Shown here piece by piece: positions 10,188 through 18,696 of a stretch of DNA of 64,000 bases. Both the position numbers and the translations under genes were made by a program. A model generated the notes under the pieces. The model was not told the DNA's origin and made no database searches. It worked only from the letters and a program-made list of their open reading frames with translations. The DNA is taken from NCBI RefSeq assembly GCF_900107395.1, contig NZ_FNPW01000003.1, positions 174,632 to 238,631 on the forward strand, in the 5' to 3' direction. Within the stretch, counting starts at the first letter, position 1, and the number at the start of each line of letters is the position of its first letter. This stretch comes from Pseudomonas sp. NFIX28. Lineage in GTDB: Bacteria; Pseudomonadota; Gammaproteobacteria; Pseudomonadales; Pseudomonadaceae.

Positions 10188-10580
10188 TCAGCCGCGGGAT
10201 TCGACGCCCAGCTCGTCCCACACCGACTCGGCCAGGTGGAAGGTCGCATTGGCCGCCGGAATACCGCAGTAGATTGCGCTCTGCATGATCACTTCCTTGA
10301 TCTCACCGCGGCTCACGCCGTTGTTGGCGGCGGCGCGCAGGTGCAGCTTGAGCTCTTCGTTGCGGTTCATGCCGATCAGCATGGCGATGGTGATCAGGCT
10401 GCGGGTATGGAGCGGCAGGCCCGGACGCGTCCAGATATCGCCCCAGGCATGCCGGGTGATCATTTCCTGGAACTCCGAGTTGAACTCGGTGAGGGTGTTC
10501 AGGCTGCGATCGACATGGGCATCGCCCAGCACCGCGCGACGCACTTGCATGCCTTCGGCGTAACGTTGTTTCTCGTCCAT
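10188..10580 (-). CDS. pcaC: 4-carboxymuconolactone decarboxylase
   Basis: Decarboxylates gamma-carboxymuconolactone to 3-oxoadipate enol-lactone. The protein has 130 residues, the normal length for stand-alone PcaC of the AhpD-like CMD fold. Markers are FNSEFQEMITRHAWGDIWTRPGL (residues 33-55), SLITIAMLIGMNRNEELKLHLRAA and the C-terminal IYCGIPAANATFHLAE. The ATG at 10580 is chosen because GAGG lies eight bases before it; the frame stays open upstream but that part is antisense-like to nothing and overlaps pcaD. It is the last gene of the pca operon, ten bases after pcaD. Confidence 0.95.
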   Translation of the reverse strand: MDEKQRYAEGMQVRRAVLGDAHVDRSLNTLTEFNSEFQEMITRHAWGDIWTRPGLPLHTRSLITIAMLIGMNRNEELKLHLRAAANNGVSRGEIKEVIMQSAIYCGIPAANATFHLAESVWDELGVESRG

Positions 10581-10590
10581 CGGGGCTTCC

Positions 10591-11391
10591 TCAAATATTC
10601 TGGCCGGCCAGCAGAAAGGCCACGACCCGCTCGCTGAACGCAGCGCCAGCCTGGACGTTGGACAGGTGCGCCGCATGGAACTCGGCGTATTCGGCGCCGC
10701 GTACGCGCTCCTGAATGAAGTGCCCGCCCGAGGGCGGCGTGACTGCGTCTTCAGTACCGGACACCACCAGCGTCGGCGCCTCGATCGCCGCCAGTTGTTC
10801 GCGGAAATCCGCATCGCGCACCGCCGCGCAGTTGGCGGCATAACCTTCGGGCGAGGTGGCCGCCAGCATGTCGGTGATCAGCTTGGCCTGGTCCGGGTGC
10901 GCCGCGGCAAAGTCCGGGGTGAACCAGCGGGCGATCGACGCATCGCGCAGCGCCACCATCGCCGCCTGGCCGTCGCGCAGCACGGTTTCGATGCGCGGAT
11001 TCCACACCGACGGATCGCCGATCTTCGCCGCGGTGTTGCACACCACCAGTTTGTTCAGGCGCTCGCCGGCACGGATGCCCAGCCACTGGCCGATCAACCC
11101 GCCCATGGATAGCCCGCAGAAATGCGCGCGCTGGATATGCAGCGCATCCAGCAGCGCCAGCACATCGCGGCCCAACTGCTCGATGCTGTAGGGGCCTTCG
11201 GTGACCAGGGACTTGCCATGGCCGCGAGTGTCGAATCGCAGCACCCGGAAGTGCTCGGTAAAGGCCGGAACCTGGATATCCCACATGTGCAGGTCGGTAC
11301 CCAGGGAGTTGGACAGGACCAGCACCGGCGCGTTGTCCGGGCCGTCCAGTTGGTAATGCAGTTCGCCATCGGCGAGTTGTACGAATGCCAC
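10591..11391 (-). CDS. pcaD: 3-oxoadipate enol-lactonase
   Basis: Alpha/beta hydrolase of 266 residues that hydrolyses 3-oxoadipate enol-lactone to 3-oxoadipate. The catalytic triad can be read: Ser95 in the nucleophile elbow GLSMGG, Asp215 in SGTEDAVTPP and His242 in HAAHLSN. The oxyanion-side motif SNSLGTDLHMWD is near residues 27-38. It lies 11 bases after pcaB and 10 bases before pcaC, in one transcription unit. Confidence 0.94.
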   Translation of the reverse strand: MAFVQLADGELHYQLDGPDNAPVLVLSNSLGTDLHMWDIQVPAFTEHFRVLRFDTRGHGKSLVTEGPYSIEQLGRDVLALLDALHIQRAHFCGLSMGGLIGQWLGIRAGERLNKLVVCNTAAKIGDPSVWNPRIETVLRDGQAAMVALRDASIARWFTPDFAAAHPDQAKLITDMLAATSPEGYAANCAAVRDADFREQLAAIEAPTLVVSGTEDAVTPPSGGHFIQERVRGAEYAEFHAAHLSNVQAGAAFSERVVAFLLAGQNI

Positions 11392-11402
11392 GGCAGTCTC
11401 CT

Positions 11403-12767
11403 TCAGGCGTTCAAGGCAAAATGTTCGGCCACGGCGCGCTCGACCCAGGCTTGCGCCTGGCCGAGGTAATGCGCCGGGTCCAGCAGGTGATCCAGTTCCG
11501 CCGCCGACAGTTCGGCGGTCACTTGCGGCTCATCCCCCAGCACCGCGCGCAGATGCCGCTGTTCGGCCACCGCGCGCTTGCAGCATTGCTCCAGCAGATG
11601 ATGCGCGGTCTCGCGTCCAAGGCGCTGGGCCAGGGCGATGCTCACGGCTTCCGCCAGCACCAGCCCCTGGGTCAGGTCGAGGTTTTGGCCCATGCGCGCG
11701 GCATCGACTTCCAGCCCGTCGGCCACCAGCCGCGCCTGTTGCAAGGCACCGGACACCAGGCAGCAGATTTCCGGCAGGGTTTCCCATTCGGCGTGCCACA
11801 GGCCCAGGCTGCGTTCATGTTCCTGGGGCATGGCGCTGAACATGGTCGCCAGCAGCCCGGGAACCCGGGTCGCCGCGCCGATCAGGACCGCCGCGCCCAC
11901 CGGGTTGCGCTTGTGCGGCATGGTCGAGGAACCGCCCTTGCCCGGCGCCGACGGCTCGAAGACTTCTGCCGCCTCGGTCTGCATCAGCAGGCTGATGTCG
12001 CGGCCCAGCTTGCCGAGGCTGCCGGCGATCAGGCCGAGCACCGCGGCGAACTCCACCAGCCGGTCGCGCTGGGTATGCCAGGGCTGTTCCGGCAGGCTCA
12101 GTTGCAACTCCTCGGCCAGCGCCTGGGCAATCGGCAGGGCCTGCTCGCCCAGGGCCGCGAGGGTGCCGGAGGCGCCGCCGAACTGCAGCACCAGCAGGCG
12201 CGGCTGGAGCTGCGCCAAGCGCTCGCGGCTGCGAGTCAGCGCGCCCAGCCAGCCGGCGATTTTCATGCCGAGGGTGACCGGCGTGGCATGTTGCAGCCAG
12301 GTCCGGCCAGCCATCGGAGTGTCCGCATAACGCTGGGCCTGCGCGGCCAGGATGCCGCCCAGGCGCGCCAGGTCGTTGTCGATCAGGGCCAATGCCTGCC
12401 GCAGTTGCAGAACCAGCCCGCTGTCCATCACATCCTGGCTGGTGGCGCCTAAATGCACATAGCGCTCGGCACTGGGATCGGCCTTGGCGATCTGTTTGCC
12501 CAGGGCCTTGACCAGCGGGATCGCCGAATTGCCTGCCGTGGCGATGGCCTGGCCCAGGGCGCAAAAGTCATAGAGCCCGGCCTGGCAAGCCGCCTCGATC
12601 GGCGCCACCGCGGCGGCCGGAATCACGCCCACCCGCGCCTGCGCCCGGGCCAGCGCGGCCTCGAAGTCGAGCATGGCCTGGACCCGGCCCTGGTCGCAGA
12701 ACACCTCGCGCATATCGCGGGTGGTGAAGTAGGCATCGAACAGTTGGTTGCTCGCCGGTGTGCTCAT
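11403..12767 (-). CDS. pcaB: 3-carboxy-cis,cis-muconate cycloisomerase
   Basis: Fumarase/aspartase-superfamily enzyme of 454 residues that lactonises beta-carboxymuconate to gamma-carboxymuconolactone. The superfamily signature GSSTMPHKRNP is at about residues 279-289, and the catalytic-region segment HLGATSQDVMDSG at about 105-117. The ATG at 12767 is preferred to the in-frame TTG two codons upstream because AAGGA then stands six bases before the start. It follows pcaT after a 47-base gap. Confidence 0.94.
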   Translation of the reverse strand: MSTPASNQLFDAYFTTRDMREVFCDQGRVQAMLDFEAALARAQARVGVIPAAAVAPIEAACQAGLYDFCALGQAIATAGNSAIPLVKALGKQIAKADPSAERYVHLGATSQDVMDSGLVLQLRQALALIDNDLARLGGILAAQAQRYADTPMAGRTWLQHATPVTLGMKIAGWLGALTRSRERLAQLQPRLLVLQFGGASGTLAALGEQALPIAQALAEELQLSLPEQPWHTQRDRLVEFAAVLGLIAGSLGKLGRDISLLMQTEAAEVFEPSAPGKGGSSTMPHKRNPVGAAVLIGAATRVPGLLATMFSAMPQEHERSLGLWHAEWETLPEICCLVSGALQQARLVADGLEVDAARMGQNLDLTQGLVLAEAVSIALAQRLGRETAHHLLEQCCKRAVAEQRHLRAVLGDEPQVTAELSAAELDHLLDPAHYLGQAQAWVERAVAEHFALNA

Positions 12768-12814
12768 AAACAATCCTTAGGAGCGCGCGCCCGCAACGGG
12801 CGCACGCAGGCAGG

Positions 12815-14110
12815 TCACAGGTCGTGGTGCAGGTACGCCGCCTGTTTGGGCAGACGCAGGCTGAACAGGAAGGCGATCGCCATCATCGCCGTCACGTACC
12901 AGTAGAAAGTATTTTCCATGCCCAGGGATTTCAGGCCCAGGGCCACGTATTCCGCCGAACCGCCGAATAGCGCGTTGGCCACCGCATAGGCCAGGCCTAC
13001 CCCCAGCGCGCGCACTTGCGGCGGGAACATTTCGGCTTTTACCAGGCCGCTGATCGAGGTGTAGAAACTGACGATCGCCAGGGCCAGGGTGATCAGCACG
13101 AAAGCCAGGAACGGGCTGGTGACGGTTTTCAGGGTCAGCAGAATAGGCACGGTGCATAGCGTGCCCAGCGCGCCGAACCAGAGCATCGAGCGACGCCGGC
13201 CGATCTTGTCCGCCAGCATGCCGAACAGCGGCTGCATGCACATATAAAGGAACAGCGCGCCGGTCATGATGTAGCTGGCGGTCTTGGCGTGCATCCCGGC
13301 GGTGTTCACCAGGTATTTCTGCATATAGGTGGTGAAGGTGTAGAAAATCAGCGAACCGCCGGCGGTGTAGCCGAGCACGGTGACAAAAGCCTTCGAATGA
13401 TGCTTGAACAGCGCGGCCACGCTGCCGGCATCCTTGTCTTCACGAATTTCCTTGCTGGAGGTTTCTTTCAGCGAGCGCCGCAGCAACAGCGAGATCAAGG
13501 CCGCGATGGCGCCGATCACGAACGGAATCCGCCAGCCCCAGGCCTTGAGCTCCGCCTCGTCGAGAAACTGCTGCAGGATCACCACCACCAGCACCGCCAG
13601 CAGTTGCCCGCCGATCAGGGTCACGTACTGGAAGGAGGCGAAAAACCCACGCTGGCCCTTGAGCGCGACTTCGCTCATATAGGTCGCGGTGGTGCCGTAC
13701 TCCCCGCCCACCGACAGCCCCTGGAACAGCCGCGCCAACAGCAGCAGCGCCGGCGCCCAGGCGCCGATGCTGGCGTAGGTCGGCAGGAAGGCGATGACCA
13801 GGGAGCCTGCGCACATCATCAGCACCGAGATCATCATGGAATTCTTGCGCCCGTGCTTGTCGGCCACCCGACCGAACAGCCAGCCACCAATAGGTCGCAT
13901 CAGGAACCCGGCGGCGAACACGCCAGCGGTATTGAGCAGTTGCACCGTGGGATCGTCGGAGGGGAAAAACGCCGGGGCGAAATAGATCGCGCAGAAGGCG
14001 TAGACATAGAAATCGAACCATTCGACCAGGTTGCCGGAGGAGGCGCCGACGATCGCGAAGATCCTCTTGCTGCGTTCCTCGGTCGTGTAGTGACTGGTTA
14101 ACGTTGTCAT
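12815..14110 (-). CDS. pcaT: MFS dicarboxylate permease of the pca operon
   Basis: Twelve-helix metabolite:H+ symporter of 431 residues. It begins with [15 protein letters not shown] (first helix, MHS family) and has the loop 2-3 signature [14 protein letters not shown] near residues 80-93 and [13 protein letters not shown] near 130. It resembles P. putida PcaT, which carries beta-ketoadipate and related dicarboxylates; alpha-ketoglutarate permeases of the same family are the alternative. Its position between pcaG and pcaB favours PcaT. The 133 bases before it, after pcaG, show no clear promoter. Confidence 0.88.
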   Translation of the reverse strand: MTTLTSHYTTEERSKRIFAIVGASSGNLVEWFDFYVYAFCAIYFAPAFFPSDDPTVQLLNTAGVFAAGFLMRPIGGWLFGRVADKHGRKNSMMISVLMMCAGSLVIAFLPTYASIGAWAPALLLLARLFQGLSVGGEYGTTATYMSEVALKGQRGFFASFQYVTLIGGQLLAVLVVVILQQFLDEAELKAWGWRIPFVIGAIAALISLLLRRSLKETSSKEIREDKDAGSVAALFKHHSKAFVTVLGYTAGGSLIFYTFTTYMQKYLVNTAGMHAKTASYIMTGALFLYMCMQPLFGMLADKIGRRRSMLWFGALGTLCTVPILLTLKTVTSPFLAFVLITLALAIVSFYTSISGLVKAEMFPPQVRALGVGLAYAVANALFGGSAEYVALGLKSLGMENTFYWYVTAMMAIAFLFSLRLPKQAAYLHHDL

Positions 14111-14243
14111 GGATTCTCACTCTTTGGGGACGTTGTGGAGTCTAGACATACTTTGTAACAGTCCCGTTCCACAAGACGACCTTGGGGGAATGGCCGCTCC
14201 GGCCCTGTCGCTAACCAGCTCGCGGCCCCTCCCCCAGGCACAC

Positions 14244-14810
14244 TCAGTAATCGAAGAACACGGTTTCCGCCTCGGTCCCCTGCAGGATCACGTTCCACTG
14301 GTAGTGGCCCGTCGCATCGGCCTTGGCCAACAAGGTGGCGCGACGTTCTTCAGGCACGCGGGCCAGCAGTGGATCAGCGGCGTTGGCCGGCTCGCCGTCG
14401 AAATAGATGCGCGTCAGCAGGTGCTTGACCAGGCCCCGTGCAAACACCAGCACCACCAGGTGCGGCGCCTGGGTCGAACCCTGCAGGCCCGGCACGCTGC
14501 CCGGCTTGATGGTGGTGAAGCGAAAGCGCCCTTCTCCATCCACCGGCACCCGGCCGAAACCCTGGAAGTTGGGGTCCAGGGCCTTGGCCTGATCGTCTTC
14601 GGGGTGGTCGTATTTACCGGCGGCATTGGCCTGCCAGATTTCCAGCATGGCGTCGTTGACGAAATCGCCGTTGCCGTCCACTACCTGGCCGGTGATTGCC
14701 ACACGCTCGCCGAGGGTCTCGGCCTGGGTCAGGTCTTCGCGGTTCAGCCAGGTCAGGCCGATGTGGTAGTACGGGCCGACGGTGTGGGATGTGGTCGCGG
14801 TCAGCGTCAT
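14244..14810 (-). CDS. pcaG: Protocatechuate 3,4-dioxygenase alpha subunit
   Basis: Subunit of the ring-cleaving intradiol dioxygenase that converts protocatechuate to beta-carboxy-cis,cis-muconate. It has 188 residues with the intradiol fold (SHTVGPYYHIGL at the start, AMLEIWQANAAGKYDHPEDD, ending LQGTEAETVFFDY). As expected for the alpha chain it lacks the full iron-ligand set, which is in PcaH. The ATG lies one base after the pcaH stop. An in-frame upstream extension inside pcaH is rejected because the family starts MTLTATTSHTVGPYYHIGL. Confidence 0.95.
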   Translation of the reverse strand: MTLTATTSHTVGPYYHIGLTWLNREDLTQAETLGERVAITGQVVDGNGDFVNDAMLEIWQANAAGKYDHPEDDQAKALDPNFQGFGRVPVDGEGRFRFTTIKPGSVPGLQGSTQAPHLVVLVFARGLVKHLLTRIYFDGEPANAADPLLARVPEERRATLLAKADATGHYQWNVILQGTEAETVFFDY

Positions 14811-14811
14811 C

Positions 14812-15516
14812 TTATTTCTCCATCGGCGTGGCATCGCGGCCGCGCAAGACGATGTCCCAACGGTAGCCGAGGGCGTAGGACGGAATGGTTTTCTCCAGGT
14901 CGAAGCTGGCGATCAGGCGTTCCTTGGCGCGGGTGTCCGGCACGCAGTTGTAGATCGGGTCGTAGGCCAGCAGCGGGTCGCCCGGGAAATACATCTGGGT
15001 CACCAGGCGCGTGAGGACGCTCGGGCCGAACAGCGAGAAGTGGATATGCGCCGGACGCCACGCGTTGTGGTGGTTACCCCAGGGGTAGGCGCCGGGCTTG
15101 ATGGTCTGGAACTGGTACCAGCCATCGGCGTCGGTGACGGTGCGCCCGGTGCCGGTGAAATTCGGGTCCAGCGGCGCGTCGTGCAGGTCGCGCTCATGGT
15201 TGTAGCGGCCGGCGGCGTTGGCCTGCCAGATCTCCACCAGGATCCCCGGCACCGGCAGGCCGTTCTCGTCCAGCACCCGGCCGTGGATGATGATGCGCTC
15301 GCCCTGGGGCTCGCCGGCATGCTGGGCGGTCAGGTCGTTGTCCTTGTCCTGCAGGTAATCGGCGCCGATGGTCGGGCCGGTGATTTCCGACAGCGAATGC
15401 GGCAGGAACACCAGCGGCTTGGACGGCGAGCGGGTGTTGGTGGATTTGTAGGCCGGGTGCAGGTAATCAGGCTGAGTACCTGATTGCGGGCGCCGGTAAC
15501 CGGGCTTGTCGGTCAT
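14812..15516 (-). CDS. pcaH: Protocatechuate 3,4-dioxygenase beta subunit
   Basis: Catalytic, Fe(III)-binding subunit of 234 residues. The four non-haem iron ligands are visible: Tyr105 in AAGRYNHERD, Tyr144 in PGAYPWGN, and His157 and His159 in RPAHIHFS. These equal Tyr108, Tyr147, His160 and His162 of the P. putida enzyme with an offset of three. It follows pcaF after 29 bases and is immediately followed by pcaG. Here pcaHG are embedded in the main pca operon rather than standing alone. Confidence 0.97.
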   Translation of the reverse strand: MTDKPGYRRPQSGTQPDYLHPAYKSTNTRSPSKPLVFLPHSLSEITGPTIGADYLQDKDNDLTAQHAGEPQGERIIIHGRVLDENGLPVPGILVEIWQANAAGRYNHERDLHDAPLDPNFTGTGRTVTDADGWYQFQTIKPGAYPWGNHHNAWRPAHIHFSLFGPSVLTRLVTQMYFPGDPLLAYDPIYNCVPDTRAKERLIASFDLEKTIPSYALGYRWDIVLRGRDATPMEK

Positions 15517-15545
15517 GCTCGATCCTCGTTCTTATAAGAAGCGCG

Positions 15546-16748
15546 TCACACGCGCTCGATGGCCAGTGCCAGGCCCTGGCCGACACCGACGCACATGGTT
15601 GCCAGGCCCTTCTTGCCACCGGTTTTTTCCAAGTGGTGCAGCGCGGTCAATACCAGGCGCGCGCCGCTCATGCCCAGCGGATGGCCAAGGGCGATGGCGC
15701 CGCCGTTGGGGTTGACCTGGGGCGCATCGTCCGCCAGGCCCAGTTCGCGCAACACCGCCAGGCCCTGGCTGGCGAAGGCTTCGTTGAGTTCGATCACATC
15801 GAAATCGCTGACCGCCACGCCCAGGCGCTCGGTCAACTTGCGCACCGCCGGCACCGGGCCGATGCCCATCACCCGTGGCGCGACGCCGGCGCTGGCCATG
15901 CCCAACACCCGGGCCCGGGCAGTCAGGCCGTGTTTTTTCACCGCCTCGGCCGACGCCAGGATCAGCGCCGCCGCCCCGTCGTTGACGCCCGAGGCGTTGC
16001 CGGCGGTGACCGTCTTGTCCGGGCCGTTGACCGGCTTGAGCTTGCCCAGGGTTTCCAGCGAGGTGTCGGCCCGCGGATGCTCGTCCTGCTCGACAACGGT
16101 CTCGCCCTTCTTGTGGACGATGCGCACCGGCACGATCTCCTCGGCGAAGAACCCGGCGGCCTGCGCCGCGGCCGTGCGCTGCTGGCTGCGCAGGGCGAAC
16201 GCATCCTGGTCGGCGCGCGACACCCGGTAGTCATCGGCGACGTTGTCGGCGGTCTGCGGCATGGCATCCACGCCGTACTGGGCCTTCATCAGCGGGTTGA
16301 TGAAGCGCCAGCCGATGGTGGTGTCTTCGAGTTTCATGTTGCGCGAAAAGGCCGTGTCGGCCTTGCCCATGACAAAGGGCGCACGGGACATCGACTCGAC
16401 GCCGCCGGCGATGGCCAGCTCCATCTCGCCACTGGCAATGGCGCGGAAGGCCGTGCCGATGGCATCCATGCCCGAAGCGCACAGGCGGTTGAGGGTCACG
16501 CCCGGAATGCTTTCCGGCAGGCCGGCCAGCAGCAGCGCCATGCGCGCCACGTTGCGATTGTCTTCGCCGGCCTGGTTGGCGCAGCCGAGGAACACCTCGT
16601 CCACCGCGTTCCAGTCCACCGATGGGTTGCGCTCGATCAGCGCCTTGATCGGCGCGGCGGCCAGATCGTCGGCCCGCACCGTCGACAGGCCGCCGCCAAA
16701 GCGGCCGATAGGGGTACGAATGGCGTCACAGATAAACACGTCGCGCAT
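15546..16748 (-). CDS. pcaF: 3-oxoadipyl-CoA thiolase
   Basis: Final enzyme of the pathway: thiolytic cleavage of 3-oxoadipyl-CoA to succinyl-CoA and acetyl-CoA. The 400-residue protein has the thiolase triad: Cys90 in [13 protein letters not shown], His356 in [10 protein letters not shown] and Cys386 in MCVGVGQG. The start [19 protein letters not shown] matches beta-ketoadipyl-CoA thiolases. The ATG overlaps the pcaJ stop by one base (TGATG). Confidence 0.96.
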   Translation of the reverse strand: MRDVFICDAIRTPIGRFGGGLSTVRADDLAAAPIKALIERNPSVDWNAVDEVFLGCANQAGEDNRNVARMALLLAGLPESIPGVTLNRLCASGMDAIGTAFRAIASGEMELAIAGGVESMSRAPFVMGKADTAFSRNMKLEDTTIGWRFINPLMKAQYGVDAMPQTADNVADDYRVSRADQDAFALRSQQRTAAAQAAGFFAEEIVPVRIVHKKGETVVEQDEHPRADTSLETLGKLKPVNGPDKTVTAGNASGVNDGAAALILASAEAVKKHGLTARARVLGMASAGVAPRVMGIGPVPAVRKLTERLGVAVSDFDVIELNEAFASQGLAVLRELGLADDAPQVNPNGGAIALGHPLGMSGARLVLTALHHLEKTGGKKGLATMCVGVGQGLALAIERV

Positions 16749-17527
16749 CAGGCTTCTCCCGGGGTCTGGCCATGGGCCGCGGCGGTGCGGGCCTCGAGGT
16801 CACGCAGGACGGTCAATTCGATTTCGGTCGGCGCGGCGGTCTCTGCAACCTGCTCGGCGAAACGGATCGGCCAACCGGTGGCGGCCACCACCTGTTCGCG
16901 GGTCACGCCCGGGTGCAGCGAGGTGACGACGAATTCATGGCTGCCGGCTTCCGGCTCCATGATGCACAGGTCGGTGATGATCCCCACCGGCCCGGCCCCT
17001 GGCAGGCCCAGGCGCTTGCGCGAATCGCCGCCTTCGCCGTGACCGACCGAGGTAATGAAGTCGAGCTTGTCGACAAACGAACGCGACGACTGCTTGAGGA
17101 TGATCAGCACGCTCTTGGCCGAACCGGCGATCTCCGGCGCACCGCCGGCGCCCGGCAAGCGGACTTTCGGCTGGCGGTAGTCGCCGACCACGGTGGTGTT
17201 GATGTTGCCGAAACGGTCGACCTGGGCGGCGCCGAGGAAGCCGACGTCGATGCGCCCGCCTTGCAGCCAGTAGCGGAAGATCTCGCCGGTCGGCACCACG
17301 GTGTCGGCGGTCTCGGCCAGCTCGCCGTCACCGATGGACAGCGGCAACACGCTGGGCTTGGCGCCGATCGGGCCGGATTCGTAGATCAGCACCACGTCCG
17401 GCGACGAGGTCAGGCGCGCCAGGTTGGCGGCCTTGGACGGCAGGCCGATGCCGACAAAACACACCGAGCCGTTCTGCAGGCGGCGGGCGGCGGCAACGGT
17501 CATCATTTCATTGGTGGAGTAAGTCAT
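16748..17527 (-). CDS. pcaJ: 3-oxoadipate CoA-transferase, subunit B (CatJ-type)
   Basis: Beta subunit of the succinyl-CoA:3-oxoadipate CoA-transferase. It has 259 residues; the catalytic glutamate is probably Glu50 in [11 protein letters not shown], as in the family I/glutaconate-type transferases. It is longer than the roughly 213-residue PcaJ of P. putida and fits the CatI/CatJ-type pair. Start and stop overlap its neighbours by one base each, so pcaI-pcaJ-pcaF are translationally coupled. Confidence 0.9.
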   Translation of the reverse strand: MTYSTNEMMTVAAARRLQNGSVCFVGIGLPSKAANLARLTSSPDVVLIYESGPIGAKPSVLPLSIGDGELAETADTVVPTGEIFRYWLQGGRIDVGFLGAAQVDRFGNINTTVVGDYRQPKVRLPGAGGAPEIAGSAKSVLIILKQSSRSFVDKLDFITSVGHGEGGDSRKRLGLPGAGPVGIITDLCIMEPEAGSHEFVVTSLHPGVTREQVVAATGWPIRFAEQVAETAAPTEIELTVLRDLEARTAAAHGQTPGEA

Positions 17528-18384
17528 TATTTGGCCCCCGTTGCGGCGGCCAGCTTGGCCTGGAATTCGCTGAAATCAGCGCTGCCGCGGATGTATTCGT
17601 TGATCCAGGCGGTGAAGGTCTCACGGTCGCGGGCGATCGGGTCCCAGGCCTGGTAGAAGATGTTGTCGCGCTCGGTGTAGCCGTGGGCGTAGGACGGATG
17701 AGCACCGCCCGGCACATGGCAGACCGCGCTCAGGGCCCAGGTCGGCAGCACGCAGGCGTTCATCGGCGCGTTCAGGTCGTCGACGATCTCTTCCACGGTG
17801 ACGATGCAGCGCTTGGCAGCCAGAGCCGCTTCCTTCTGCACGCCGAGAATGCCCCACAGCAGCACGTTGCCCTTGCGATCGGCTTTCTGCGCGTGGATCA
17901 CGGTGACGTCGGGGCGCACCGACGGCACGGCCGCCAGCACTTCGCCGGTGAATGGGCAGGTCACGCTCTTGATCAACGGGTTGACCTTCGGCAGGTCGGA
18001 GCCGGCATACGCACGCAACACCGCGAACGGCAGGCCCGAGGCGCCCGCCACATAGGCGTTGGCCAGGTCGGCGTGGCTGTGTTCTTCGATTTCCAGGGCA
18101 TGGGGCCATTGCTTCTCGACCGCGTCACGCAGGCGATGCAGGGAACCCACGCCCGGGTTGCCGCCCCAGGAGAAAATCAGCTTGCGGGCACAACCGGCAC
18201 CGATCAACTGGTCGTAGATCAGGTCAGGGGTCATTCGTACCAGGGTCAGGTCTTTTTTGCCCTGACGAATGATTTCATGACCCGCGGCCGTCGGGATCAG
18301 GTGGGTGAAGCCTTCGAGCGCGACGGTATCGCCGTCGTTGACGAACTGCTTCACCGCGTCGTGCAGCGAAAGGATTTCAGCCAT
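17527..18384 (-). CDS. pcaI: 3-oxoadipate CoA-transferase, subunit A (CatI-type)
   Basis: Alpha subunit, 285 residues, carrying the CoA-binding half (DGDTVALEGFTHLIPTAAGHE at residues 17-37, FSWGGNPGVGSLHRLRDAVE near 70-90). Together with PcaJ it activates 3-oxoadipate to its CoA ester. PcaI of P. putida has about 231 residues, so this is the longer CatI-like version. The ATG at 18384 has GGAG seven bases upstream; the in-frame extension to 18477 crosses the untranslated leader and is rejected. First gene of the catabolic operon, behind a PcaR-like operator. Confidence 0.92.
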   Translation of the reverse strand: MAEILSLHDAVKQFVNDGDTVALEGFTHLIPTAAGHEIIRQGKKDLTLVRMTPDLIYDQLIGAGCARKLIFSWGGNPGVGSLHRLRDAVEKQWPHALEIEEHSHADLANAYVAGASGLPFAVLRAYAGSDLPKVNPLIKSVTCPFTGEVLAAVPSVRPDVTVIHAQKADRKGNVLLWGILGVQKEAALAAKRCIVTVEEIVDDLNAPMNACVLPTWALSAVCHVPGGAHPSYAHGYTERDNIFYQAWDPIARDRETFTAWINEYIRGSADFSEFQAKLAAATGAK

Positions 18385-18499
18385 GGGGATCTCCCGATTG
18401 TTATTGAGCGATTGGAAGAAAAAGGCGCCGGAGGATGCGCCGGAGTGACTGAAGATTAAGCCGGGGGAAAAACCCAAACAATCCGATAATCGACTGAGT

Positions 18500-18514
18500 G
18501 TTCGTTTATCGAAC
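18500..18514 (-). promoter_or_regulatory. PcaR-like operator upstream of pcaI
   Basis: Read on the minus strand, GTTCGATAAACGAAC is a 15-bp palindrome with one central base, close to the GTTCGATAATCGCAC site bound by P. putida PcaR. A second partial site, CCGATAATCG, lies at 18483-18492. It stands about 115 bases upstream of pcaI with the REP pair outside it. Confidence 0.75.
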
Positions 18515-18542
18515 AGATTGTTGTCTGACTATCGATTGTGTT

Positions 18543-18655
18543 GTGGCCGCTGCCGCAGGCTGCGATCGACCCGGGCCGCGTTCGGAGAACGGTCGCGAAT
18601 ATCTCAGGATCGCTGAAGGCCTTCGGCCTTATCGCAGCCTGCGGCAGTGGCTACA
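18543..18655. repeat. Second-family REPIN upstream of the pcaI promoter
   Basis: GCCGCTGCCGCAGGCTGCGAT at the left and its near reverse complement ATCGCAGCCTGCGGCAG at the right, enclosing a further GAAGGCCTTCGGCCTT stem. This palindrome differs in sequence from the GTAGGAGCG family and recurs at 41997. With the operator at 18500 it fills the 312-base gap between pcaI and pcaK. Confidence 0.85.
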
Positions 18656-18696
18656 GGTATTCAGCGCTCCCTTCAGGGAGCGCTTTGCTCATTCGC

